Shown here: positions 1 to 7,925 of the stretch, piece after piece
How the letters are laid out: every line of letters starts with the position of its first letter
Numbering within the stretch: the stretch's first letter is position 1
Origin: Clostridiaceae bacterium
GTDB taxonomy: Bacteria; Bacillota; Clostridia; Oscillospirales; Butyricicoccaceae
Direction of reading: 5' to 3'
DNA length: 15,158 nucleotides
NCBI GenBank assembly: GCA_016293155.1
Contig: JAEDEU010000032.1
Location: 1 to 15,158, forward strand
Notes under the pieces: model-generated
What the model saw: the letters and a program-made list of their open reading frames with translations, nothing else
Told to the model about the DNA's origin: nothing
Databases searched by the model: none
Translations under genes and position numbers: made by a program

Positions 1-3000
1 TCGCCTGCTGAATCTCTGTCGGCTGTGCCACCACATTGTGATAGACAGCCTCCGGCACAGGAAGGTGAAGTTGGTCGGATGTCTTGATGTCTGCAACTTC
101 TTTGAACAGGGTCATCAGCTCCGGCAGATTGAAGAACTTGGCAAACCTTGTCCGCGCACGGTAGCCGGTACCCTCCGGAGCCAGTTCAATCGCTGTTGTG
201 GTTTCACCGAAGGTGGAAGCCCAGCAGTCAAAATGAGCCAGCCCCTTTTTCTGAAGCGTGTCATGCTGGAGATAGCGCATCATGGTGTAAAGCTCGGTCA
301 TGGAATTGCTGACGGGCGTACCCGTTGCGAACACCACTCCCTTGCCGCCGGTCAGCTCATCGATGTAGCGGCATTTCAGCAGCATATCCGAAGATTTCTG
401 CGCATCCGTTGTCGAGAGTCCGGCCACATTTCGCATCTTCGTATAAAGAAACAGGTTCTTGAAGGCGTGTGCCTCGTCCACATAGAGCCGGTCAACGCCC
501 AGTTCCTCAAAGGTAACGACATCATCCTTTCTTCCGGATTCCAGCAGTTTTTTCAGCTTGGTTTCCAGTCCTTTCTTCGTGCGCTCCATGGACTTGATGG
601 TAAAGCGCTCCGCACGGCTGTTTTTCAGTTCTTCAATACCCTCGGTGACTTCCTCAATCTGTTCCCGCAGCAGCCGCTCCTGCCGTTCCATGGAAACGGG
701 AATCCGCTCAAACTGACTGTGCCCGATGATAATGGCGTCATAATCGCCGGTGGCGATGCGCGCGCAGAACTTTTTGCGGTTTTTCAGCTCAAAGTCCTTT
801 TTCGTTGCCGCCAGAATGTTGGCAGACGGGTACAGCCTCAGAAACTCCGAAGCCCACTGCTCGGTCAGATGATTCGGAACCACAAACATCGGCTTGTGGC
901 AAAGCCCCAGACGCTTGCTCTCCATGGCGGCAGCGACCATCTCGAAGGTCTTGCCTGCGCCCACCTCGTGTGCCAGCAGCGTATTTCCGCCATAGAGAAT
1001 GTGTGCGACAGCGTTCAGCTGATGTTCCCGCAGGTGAATTTCCGGGTTCATGCCGCTGAAAGTGATATGGGAGCCATCATATTCGCGCGGCCGGTTGGAA
1101 TTGAACAGCTCATTGTAGCGCGTCACAAGCTCCTGCCGTCTGTCCGGGTCTTTCCATATCCACTCGGAAAAGGCATCCTTTATGGCCTGCTGTTTCTGCT
1201 GGGCAAGGGTCGTTTCTTTGGAATTGAGAACCCGGCGCTCCTTGCCGTCCGGGTCGGTCACGGTGTCATAGATGCGCACATCGCGCAGGTTCAGCGTGTC
1301 CTCCAGAATCCGGTAGGCGTTGGCGCGCTCCGTGCCGTAGGTCATATAGGCGTTTACATCGTTGTAGGACGGCTGGGATTTTCCGCTGATGCTCCACTCC
1401 GCAGTGAACGGTGAGAAATGCACCTGAATACTCCGGCGCAGGTAATACGGCGGCTCAAAGGTTTCCTCCATAAACTGCTGAATGTATTTCTGGTCAATCC
1501 AGGTTGCGCCCAGGCGCACCTCAATTTCAGAAGCGTCCAGATCCTTCGGCTGGGAAGAACGGAGTGCCTCCACATTGGGCAGATAGGCCGGATCGGCAGA
1601 TGCTGCCTGTTCCGCTTCCCGCAGTTTCTGGCGCACATTGCCGGAGAGATACTCATCGGCAGTCTGCCACTCGTTTTTCACCGGGTCCCGGAAGATAACG
1701 CCCTGCAAGCCGTCAACCAGCGATGACTCGTCCATGCCGGTCAGCTGCTGCATATACTCAAGATCAACGCAGGCTTTTTCGGAGATGGATAGTGCTAGTG
1801 CTTCAGACGGGGTATCTACGGAGGTCACGACCTCATGGGGTTTGATGGTGCGCTTGGTGAAGATGTCCGCCTTGCGCTTCAGCTGTTTTTCCTCGTCCAG
1901 CTCCTCCAGCGTACACAGCAGGTAGTAGGAGCTGTCGTCCTGAAATGCCAGCGCATTGGCGCGGCTGTTGATAAGGCCGTATTTTGAGGTAAAGCTGTCA
2001 TAGAGCGTGTTCAGCTCTGCCTGGGCCTGCCGGATTGCGCTGTCCGGGGTCATAGCGTCCATCTGTAGATCGATCAGGTGGTGCAGGCAGTCGCGCAGTC
2101 CCACAAGCCCCTTGACGCGCTCCGAAGCGGTCGCGTTCAGCGCCGGCCGGCTCATCAGGCTGTTCTGACGGTAGTAGACCTCTCCGTCCACAACGGTATA
2201 GCTGTAGTTTTTGACATTCGGGTCTGCGGGAATGCTGTCCGAAAGCGCCTCGTCATCGCCGAGCTCCGGCAGTTCCGCCGCCTGATAGGTGCCGCGGATG
2301 TACTTCACCGCGTCGTGAAGCTGATCGGCAAGCTCCAGCCCTTCGATGGGTTCTACGGTGAAATCCTGTCTGCCGTACTGGGTGCTCTCGGAGGACTGCC
2401 GTCCCAGAATCATCTCCGGATGCTCCACAAAGTAGCTGTTGATGGCAAAGCCGTCCTCATTCCGCCCCAGATGCACCCAGTCCGGTTCAATCTCGATGGG
2501 GCAGTCCCGCTTCTGCAGGAAGATGATATCGGAGACGACATCCGTGCCCGCATTGGCTTTGAAGGCGTTATTGGGCAGACGGATTGCGCCCAGCAGCTCT
2601 GCCCGCTGCGCAATGTACCTGCGGACTTCCGGGGACTGCTTATCCATGGTGTAGCGGCTGGTGACAAAGGCAATCACACCGCCGGGACGCACCTGATCGA
2701 GCGTCTTGGCAAAGAAATAGTCATGAATGGAAAAACCGAGCCTGTTGTAAGCCCGGTCATTGACCTGATACTGTCCGAACGGCACGTTGCCGATGGCGAT
2801 GTCATAGAAATCCCGTCTGTCGGTGGTTTCAAATCCTGCCACGGTAATGTCCGCTTTGGGATAAAGCTGCTTTGCAATCCGCCCGGTGATGCTGTCCAGT
2901 TCCACGCCGTAGAGCCTGCTGTTCTGCATGGATTCGGGCAGACAGCCGAAGAAGTTCCCGACGCCCATGCTGGGCTCCAGAATATTGCCCGATTCAAAGC

Positions 3001-6000
3001 CCATATTTTCCAGCGCCTCATACATGGCATGAATGACGGTGGGACTGGTATAGTGGGCGTTCAGCGTGGAGGCTCTTGCCGCCTCGTATTCCTCCGGTGT
3101 GAGAAGCTCCTTCAGTTCCGCATATTCCGCACGCCAGTTTTCCTTATCCGGGTCAAAGGCGTCTGCCAGACCACCCCAGCCTACATACTGGGAGAGCACT
3201 TCCTGCTGATCGGGGCTGGCCTGAAGCCCCTCGGCTTCCAGCTGTTTCAGCAGCCGGATGGCGCTGATGTTTGCCTGATACTTGGTCTTGGCACCGCCTG
3301 CACCCAGGTCAGAATCCGTGATGCGGAAGTTCTGGGCGTTCCTGTGGGTCTGCGCCCTGTATTCTTCGTACATCGCCTGTTCTGCCGCACCGGCGTTGGG
3401 AAATGTCTGCCATTCGCCGCCGATCTGTACGGAAACCGGATTTGCATTGATAGCATCATCTGGGCTGACCTCCGGTTCGGGCGGCGTATGCTCCGGCTCC
3501 GCGCGCAGCCGTTCTGTAACGATGTCATAGGGAAGCCCGGTCTGCTCGCCGGGGTAAATTGCCTTGGTCTCGGAAGTCATCTGCGGCTGTTCAAATGGTT
3601 CCTTACCATTCAGCCTGTCGGCGTATTTCTGCGCTTCCTGCTGTGAACGAAACGTCTGATAGATGCCGCCCACATCATAATACTGTCCGTCCCGTCCCTC
3701 CGGCACGGAATTGTCCCGGATGATGAACGGCTCTTCAAAAGCATCGGAAGTCAGCTCCACGGTAAAGCGGGGCTGTTCCAGTTCCTCAGGCAGCGCGTCC
3801 AGCATATCCTGTACTTCCCGGTAATGCTGGGAGGAAAAGCTGATGGTTCGTCTGTTGTACCCGGCATTGGCAACCAGGTAGTCGATCCCTGCCGCGTCCA
3901 GCTGCGGACGCATCAGGGCAAGCTCCGCTTCAGTCAGTTCCGCCTCCAGATTCACTTGGGGCACCGTCGTCTTTTCTGGGAAGAGAATCCCGCGCACGGT
4001 CTCAACCGGTTCGTTGCGGAAGATGGGAAAACCGGTTCCGTCCTGGAATGTGATATCCCGCAGGGAGGCTCGGCCATCCCTGACATCATCCACCGCAAAG
4101 CGTCTGCCGTCCAGTGTCAGCTCCGCGCCGATCAGGTCGTTATCGTCCTGAAAATGGGATTCAGACTCCATTTCCGCAGGCTCCGCCTTCTCCGGCGAAG
4201 CGATACCCGGGGGCACATCCACCGCATCGTTTCCCTCGGTCTGCGCCTCATATTTGGAGCGCTCCACATACTCCCATTCGGCAGCTTCCCGCTGGGCAAT
4301 TTTCTCTTTCAGTTCGAGCAGATAGTTCTCCGCCACCCATTCGGAATCGAAGTCGGCAGTCACGCCGTCCTCGTCCACATAGAGGCCGTCGTGCAGATCG
4401 TCCCAAATGCCATAGCCTTCGTCCGTTTCAATGACAGCAAAGCGTTCATAAGGTTCGACCTCACTCTGCGCGGCAATCTGTTCCGCCTGCGCCAGCATCC
4501 GGTCTGCCTCGGTAAAGAAGCGTCCGTCATTCACCAGAATCCCCAGCTGACGCTGCACTTTCGCCCACGGCAATTCCAGCGTTCCATGGTCGGTAACAAC
4601 AGAAAAGATATCCGCGCCGCCAAACTCATCTTTCAGCCATACGGCAGCTCCGCGCTCCCGCCCATGCGCCAGCATATAGTCGTTGACGCGGGATTTGCTT
4701 TCAAAGCTGCCGTTCCAGCGGATGAGTGCATCGCTGATTTCATCGGCTGTGACAGGCTTCGGCACAGCAGCCGGTTCAGCCTCCAATACGGGTTCTTTTC
4801 CCGCAGGGGGCACAGAAAAAACAGATGCGTCCTGAGTTGCTGAGATGGTCATCTCGGAGGTGTCCGCAAACCGCTGAATCTGTTCCTTTATCGCATCCGG
4901 CAGACTGTCATCGTAGAATTTTACCGTCCTGTCCGGGTCAATATGGGCGATGGTCTTGTAATCACCGTGTTCTGTCTCTTTCCGGTTCCAGACCGTCACA
5001 CCGTTCCCCATAGCGCCGTATCCGACGTCGTAGCGGGACAGGTCAATCTCCTGTGCAAACGCCCGTAAGGTATAAACGCTACGCTCTTTGCTGTCCTCCG
5101 AGGCTGCGGATATGGTCACATCAAAGTGCGCCCGCAGCTGCTCCACATACCCATCGAGAGCATGGGACGGTACGCCGCACATTTCCACATGCCCCACTCC
5201 GGGGATGTTCCGGGTGGTCAGGCGAATGTCCAGCAGCTCGGAGGCTTGCCTTGCATCCTCGCCGTACAGTTCAAAGAAATCACCCACCTGGAACAGCACC
5301 ATATCATCAGGATGGTCGTGCTTTACCTCGTTATAGGTGTTGTAGATGGAATTGCGCCGCAGGTTCTGCTGATACAGCTCCTGTTCCTTCGGAGTCAGAT
5401 ACCGGTCTTTCCGAATCAGGGAATCCACACGCTCGGCAACCTTCGTCCAGTTCAGCTCTACAGGGGCACATCCGCCTTTGGTCAGCCGGATACCCTTGGC
5501 ACTGTGATCTTCGGAGGAATGGTCAGCCCCGGACAGTGCGTGAGAGCGCCCGCCGATGCCGTACTCCTGCTTCAGAAAATCTGCTTTTTCCTTTATGGTG
5601 TGGTCTGCGGTAAAAAAGGCATAGATTCTACCCTTGCCGCCCGCCACAGAGCTGCCGCCGGCAAGCGCTTCGCTGATTTCATCCTCCGTGATAAAGCCCT
5701 GCGGTTCTGCAAGATCGGCAGGCCCGTCCGGATATACCCGGCGCTCGGCGGAGATATCCCTGATGCCCTGCCACAGCTCATCCATTCGGTGATAATGAAA
5801 GCGCAGAAGTCCTCTGTTTTCCGCGTAATCATTCAGGAATGCCAAGAATTCGCCACGAAGCGTATCGGCAAAAGCATTGTCCTCCATCTTCTCCGCAAGC
5901 GCTGCGGTGGCGTCCGGATAACCGGCAGGAAGATCGTCCATGGAGGAGAAGTAGCCCACCCGGTTTGCTTCCTCACTCAGGTCATGCTTCAGATAGAGCA

Positions 6001-7648
6001 GGCTCTGCGCCAGTTCAGAGCGGACACGCCCACCAGCCTCGGCGAGCTCCACATTGGAAGCAAAGCTGCCCTCTTCCAGCATCTGTCCGATTCTTTCTGC
6101 CGCAGCCTCCCATGTAATGACCTGAGAATCAGCGGCATATCTGGCCTCACGGCCTTTGTGCAGATGAATGCCGTCCCCGTCATACCACGCGGCATAATCG
6201 CCGTGTTCACCCCGGATGCCGTAGCCGCCATGGAATTCCCTTTGCAGCAGCGCCGCGATTTCCTCAATCGGCTTCTGCTTCTGGAACGCATCCGCGATAT
6301 GCTCTCTGGCGTGGCTTGTGTTGCTGCCGAAACGGAGCATATCGTCGATTTCCGTCTGGGAAAAAGAAAAAGCGGACAGCACTTCGGTTGTGCGATCCGC
6401 TTCATCAATTTGGGATATCTGCTCCTGTTCCGAGAGGAAAAGGTTCAGGGAGAGCTGTTCAAACTCTGTCCCGGCAGGATATCCGTTATTCAGTTCTTCC
6501 GGAGGCTCCAGCTCATCGGCTGTTAATTGTACACCAGCTCGTTCAGAATGATCTCCTCGGCCTGCGCCTTCAGCGTATTCATCATGCCCGCCCATTTCAG
6601 CGGGTCTCTGCGCTTCAGTTCCTCCGTCACGCCGGCCTGCTTCGCCATCTGCGCCATCAGCTCGTCCAGCCTCCGGTGCGCCGTCCCGTCGATCTCCCGC
6701 AGGTGCGGATACAGCTGCTCCGACAGCACCAGACGGTTCCACAGAATCGGACGATGCTCCTTCAGATACTGTTTCCGCATCTGCCCGTACTTCCCGATGG
6801 GTGTATCCTCCTGCTCGCTCAGTCTGATGTCCGGGATCAGATAATCCCCGTTCTGCCTGTACGTCATTTTCATATGCCATGCTCCTTTCCGCGATCTGTT
6901 CGCGTTCATAGTTTCGGATGGTCGCTCCGATTTCCCGCAGCACCTGCTGATTGATGCCGCTCACTGCCGTTCCCAGCGCGCCCGCCGTTTCCGGGGTGTT
7001 GAAATCGAAAACGCTCATAAAGTCTTCGTGTTCAAAGTAGTTTTCCGGCTCCAGACCGCAGCGCAGCATCAGGGAATAGCTGATACTGACCTCTGCGGCA
7101 TTCCGGAAGGCCACTCCTACATTGAATTCATCATACTCTTCCAGAAAAGAATCCTCAAGGATGCCGAGGATATCCCTTCGGTTGTCCTCCCAGTATTCCC
7201 GCGCCAGTTGAGAGGCCACAGCCTCCAGCTGAACGGCAAGGCTTTCGCCTGCCGGAACGCCGTAGTTTTTCTCCAGCATGGAAGACACAGCCGGAATGTG
7301 CTCCTCCCGCAGTTCCCACAGGTTCAGACTTCTGGAATTGGGTCGGGTGCCGGTATCCGAAACATCAAACACATAGCGCAGTCGCTCGCGGTCGCCGCTG
7401 GTATCGATGAGCGCGATGCCCTTGGAACCGCGCCGCACATACCGGCGCATCGTATTGTTCCAGACGTCGAACTCCGCACAGGCGGTTGCGTCCGGGCGCT
7501 GGGCATGGATCATGACCTGCTCGTGATACGGGTATTTGTACAGCCTCGACGCGGTGGCGAGGAAGGACTGCCAGCGCTCCAGGCTTCCGGTCAGCTGCCG
7601 CTGAGCTTCTTCCGACATTCTTCGGTACTCCTGCAATTTGCTTGCCAT
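1..7648 (-). CDS. Giant ICE methylase-helicase polyprotein (ArdC-N-like, MutS-I-like, N6-methylase and SF2/SNF2 helicase domains), C-terminus cut by the left edge
   Basis: One open frame of 2,549 codons without a stop. The start (MASKLQEYRR) follows GGAAAGGAG with 9 nt spacing. Domains: ArdC-N-like module, residues 1-105; helical segment 110-255; A/G/D/E/R-rich linker 257-376, which overlaps tnpV; a degenerate repeat at about 425-540, 653-760 and 966-1053; a MutS domain I-like segment 764-845 with GDFFEL and F791/E793; an N6-adenine methylase-type domain about 1490-1720 with EPSMGVGNF from 1558 and NVPFG from 1621; and an SF2/SNF2 helicase from about 2200 with Walker A EVGAGKT (2228-2234), DEAH (2391-2394) and ATGTPVSNS (about 2441). 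Motif positions at both ends fit one frame, so I see no frameshift. The C-terminal helicase lobe lies outside the window. The family is typical of Tn1549-like elements. A role in processing, modifying or protecting transferred DNA is inference; the substrate is unknown. NVPF replaces the usual NPPF/Y, so methylation activity is not assured. Confidence 0.93.
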   Translation of the reverse strand, partial: MASKLQEYRRMSEEAQRQLTGSLERWQSFLATASRLYKYPYHEQVMIHAQRPDATACAEFDVWNNTMRRYVRRGSKGIALIDTSGDRERLRYVFDVSDTGTRPNSRSLNLWELREEHIPAVSSMLEKNYGVPAGESLAVQLEAVASQLAREYWEDNRRDILGILEDSFLEEYDEFNVGVAFRNAAEVSISYSLMLRCGLEPENYFEHEDFMSVFDFNTPETAGALGTAVSGINQQVLREIGATIRNYEREQIAERSMAYENDVQAERGLSDPGHQTERAGGYTHREVRADAETVSEGASSDSVEPSGAVGAAVSAPAGDRRDGAPEAGRADGADGEAGRRDGGTEAQRPAEMGGHDEYAEGAGRGDHSERAGVQLTADELEPPEELNNGYPAGTEFEQLSLNLFLSEQEQISQIDEADRTTEVLSAFSFSQTEIDDMLRFGSNTSHAREHIADAFQKQKPIEEIAALLQREFHGGYGIRGEHGDYAAWYDGDGIHLHKGREARYAADSQVITWEAAAERIGQMLEEGSFASNVELAEAGGRVRSELAQSLLYLKHDLSEEANRVGYFSSMDDLPAGYPDATAALAEKMEDNAFADTLRGEFLAFLNDYAENRGLLRFHYHRMDELWQGIRDISAERRVYPDGPADLAEPQGFITEDEISEALAGGSSVAGGKGRIYAFFTADHTIKEKADFLKQEYGIGGRSHALSGADHSSEDHSAKGIRLTKGGCAPVELNWTKVAERVDSLIRKDRYLTPKEQELYQQNLRRNSIYNTYNEVKHDHPDDMVLFQVGDFFELYGEDARQASELLDIRLTTRNIPGVGHVEMCGVPSHALDGYVEQLRAHFDVTISAASEDSKERSVYTLRAFAQEIDLSRYDVGYGAMGNGVTVWNRKETEHGDYKTIAHIDPDRTVKFYDDSLPDAIKEQIQRFADTSEMTISATQDASVFSVPPAGKEPVLEAEPAAVPKPVTADEISDALIRWNGSFESKSRVNDYMLAHGRERGAAVWLKDEFGGADIFSVVTDHGTLELPWAKVQRQLGILVNDGRFFTEADRMLAQAEQIAAQSEVEPYERFAVIETDEGYGIWDDLHDGLYVDEDGVTADFDSEWVAENYLLELKEKIAQREAAEWEYVERSKYEAQTEGNDAVDVPPGIASPEKAEPAEMESESHFQDDNDLIGAELTLDGRRFAVDDVRDGRASLRDITFQDGTGFPIFRNEPVETVRGILFPEKTTVPQVNLEAELTEAELALMRPQLDAAGIDYLVANAGYNRRTISFSSQHYREVQDMLDALPEELEQPRFTVELTSDAFEEPFIIRDNSVPEGRDGQYYDVGGIYQTFRSQQEAQKYADRLNGKEPFEQPQMTSETKAIYPGEQTGLPYDIVTERLRAEPEHTPPEPEVSPDDAINANPVSVQIGGEWQTFPNAGAAEQAMYEEYRAQTHRNAQNFRITDSDLGAGGAKTKYQANISAIRLLKQLEAEGLQASPDQQEVLSQYVGWGGLADAFDPDKENWRAEYAELKELLTPEEYEAARASTLNAHYTSPTVIHAMYEALENMGFESGNILEPSMGVGNFFGCLPESMQNSRLYGVELDSITGRIAKQLYPKADITVAGFETTDRRDFYDIAIGNVPFGQYQVNDRAYNRLGFSIHDYFFAKTLDQVRPGGVIAFVTSRYTMDKQSPEVRRYIAQRAELLGAIRLPNNAFKANAGTDVVSDIIFLQKRDCPIEIEPDWVHLGRNEDGFAINSYFVEHPEMILGRQSSESTQYGRQDFTVEPIEGLELADQLHDAVKYIRGTYQAAELPELGDDEALSDSIPADPNVKNYSYTVVDGEVYYRQNSLMSRPALNATASERVKGLVGLRDCLHHLIDLQMDAMTPDSAIRQAQAELNTLYDSFTSKYGLINSRANALAFQDDSSYYLLCTLEELDEEKQLKRKADIFTKRTIKPHEVVTSVDTPSEALALSISEKACVDLEYMQQLTGMDESSLVDGLQGVIFRDPVKNEWQTADEYLSGNVRQKLREAEQAASADPAYLPNVEALRSSQPKDLDASEIEVRLGATWIDQKYIQQFMEETFEPPYYLRRSIQVHFSPFTAEWSISGKSQPSYNDVNAYMTYGTERANAYRILEDTLNLRDVRIYDTVTDPDGKERRVLNSKETTLAQQKQQAIKDAFSEWIWKDPDRRQELVTRYNELFNSNRPREYDGSHITFSGMNPEIHLREHQLNAVAHILYGGNTLLAHEVGAGKTFEMVAAAMESKRLGLCHKPMFVVPNHLTEQWASEFLRLYPSANILAATKKDFELKNRKKFCARIATGDYDAIIIGHSQFERIPVSMERQERLLREQIEEVTEGIEELKNSRAERFTIKSMERTKKGLETKLKKLLESGRKDDVVTFEELGVDRLYVDEAHAFKNLFLYTKMRNVAGLSTTDAQKSSDMLLKCRYIDELTGGKGVVFATGTPVSNSMTELYTMMRYLQHDTLQKKGLAHFDCWASTFGETTTAIELAPEGTGYRARTRFAKFFNLPELMTLFKEVADIKTSDQLHLPVPEAVYHNVVAQPTEIQQA
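6523..6873 (-). CDS. tnpV: TnpV-family transposon-encoded protein, nested out of frame in the giant gene
   Basis: Encodes 116 aa starting MKMTYRQNGDYLIPD and ending ILNELVYN. The pattern (a Y-x2-G/N-GDYL-P start, a GQMR-x-YLKEHRP segment, a REID segment, and a conserved N-A/E-L-Y-N-like end) matches the TnpV family known from Clostridium mobile elements. Its function is not established. The ATG at 6873 is preferred over 6909 because GGAAAGGAG lies 8 nt upstream. The whole gene sits inside the giant gene on the same strand in another frame, over giant-protein residues 259-376. By hand count 97 of its 116 codons end in G or C, against 37 of 116 in the overlapping giant-gene frame, which argues that tnpV is genuinely translated. 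No Cys cluster, signal peptide or membrane segment is seen. Confidence 0.82.
   Translation of the reverse strand: MKMTYRQNGDYLIPDIRLSEQEDTPIGKYGQMRKQYLKEHRPILWNRLVLSEQLYPHLREIDGTAHRRLDELMAQMAKQAGVTEELKRRDPLKWAGMMNTLKAQAEEIILNELVYN
6882..6890 (-). promoter_or_regulatory. Internal ribosome binding site for tnpV
   Basis: GGAAAGGAG inside the coding sequence of the giant gene, 8 nt before the tnpV ATG at 6873. The in-frame giant-gene ATG at 6880 is only 1 nt from it, too close to be used well. The site therefore points to tnpV initiation rather than an internal helicase isoform. Confidence 0.7.
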
Positions 7649-7657
7649 AGATCACGT

Positions 7658-7666
7658 CTCCTTTCC
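7658..7666 (-). promoter_or_regulatory. Ribosome binding site of the giant methylase-helicase gene
   Basis: GGAAAGGAG on the minus strand, 9 nt before the ATG at 7648. It fixes the start of the giant gene, directly after the U-tract of the terminator at 7667-7701. The same 9-mer precedes tnpV inside this gene. Confidence 0.85.
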
Positions 7667-7701
7667 AAAAAGAAAAGAGCGCCCACATGCCATGGACGCT
7701 C
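7667..7701 (-). terminator. Rho-independent terminator after the ATPase/zinc-ribbon cassette
   Basis: On the minus strand a 9-bp stem (7693-7701 with 7677-7685, one G-U pair) encloses a 7-nt loop. It is followed at once by TTTTCTTTTT (7676-7667). It lies 17 nt after the zinc-ribbon stop and just upstream of the giant gene's ribosome binding site. It would end the cassette transcript, or act as an attenuator in front of the giant gene if transcription comes from further upstream. Confidence 0.78.
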
Positions 7702-7717
7702 CCGATTTGAATTGTAT

Positions 7718-7921
7718 TCAGTTTTTCCGTCTGATCTCAATCATCCGGCGCGGCTTTTTACCCGGCGCATTGTGCCGGAGTCCGAACACCATATCCGGCG
7801 TCCGTTCAAAAAAGCCAATATCTTTTTTCCAGCTCATCCCGCATTTGCAATGCTGCAGGCCGATGAACTGCTGTTTCATCTTTCGTCCGCAGTTCGGGCA
7901 GACCTTATTGCTCTTTCCCAT
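7718..7921 (-). CDS. Small zinc-ribbon protein of unknown function
   Basis: A 67-aa basic protein starting MGKSNKVCPNCGRK. Four cysteines in two knuckles (C-P-N-C-G near residues 8-11 and C-K-C-G near 26-29) form a plausible zinc ribbon. The C-terminal third is Lys/Arg-rich, ending RRMIEIRRKN. The ATG at 7921 lies 4 nt after the ATPase stop (7926-7928), suggesting translational coupling. A start at 7948 would add nine residues and overlap the ATPase; neither start has a strong Shine-Dalgarno sequence. It is the last gene before the terminator at 7667-7701, so it probably shares the ATPase transcript. Zinc and possibly nucleic-acid binding are inferred only from the cysteines and charge. I do not recognise a named family. 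Confidence 0.68.
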   Translation of the reverse strand: MGKSNKVCPNCGRKMKQQFIGLQHCKCGMSWKKDIGFFERTPDMVFGLRHNAPGKKPRRMIEIRRKN

Positions 7922-7925
7922 CGTC

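Noticed and set aside
1793..1802. Small GTGCTA tandem duplication in the giant gene
   Set aside because: It is two short copies in frame, encoding Ala-Leu twice, within chance expectation for this length.
38..6526. Long plus-strand open frames (38-1414, 2078-3646, 3824-4843, 5126-6526)
   Set aside because: They lie antisense to the giant gene, whose frame is continuous and carries ordered family motifs. Their translations show no recognisable domains and arise from the G/C-ending codons of the opposite strand.
6874..6909. Upstream ATG at 6909 as the tnpV start
   Set aside because: It would add residues that match nothing in the TnpV family and has no Shine-Dalgarno sequence. The ATG at 6873 has GGAAAGGAG at 8 nt.
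6523..7648. Giant gene split by a frameshift, with 6910-7648 as a separate upstream gene
   Set aside because: The frame from 7648 passes through the overlap without a stop, and residue positions of later motifs (F791, N1621, E2228, D2391) are all in register with the 7648 start.
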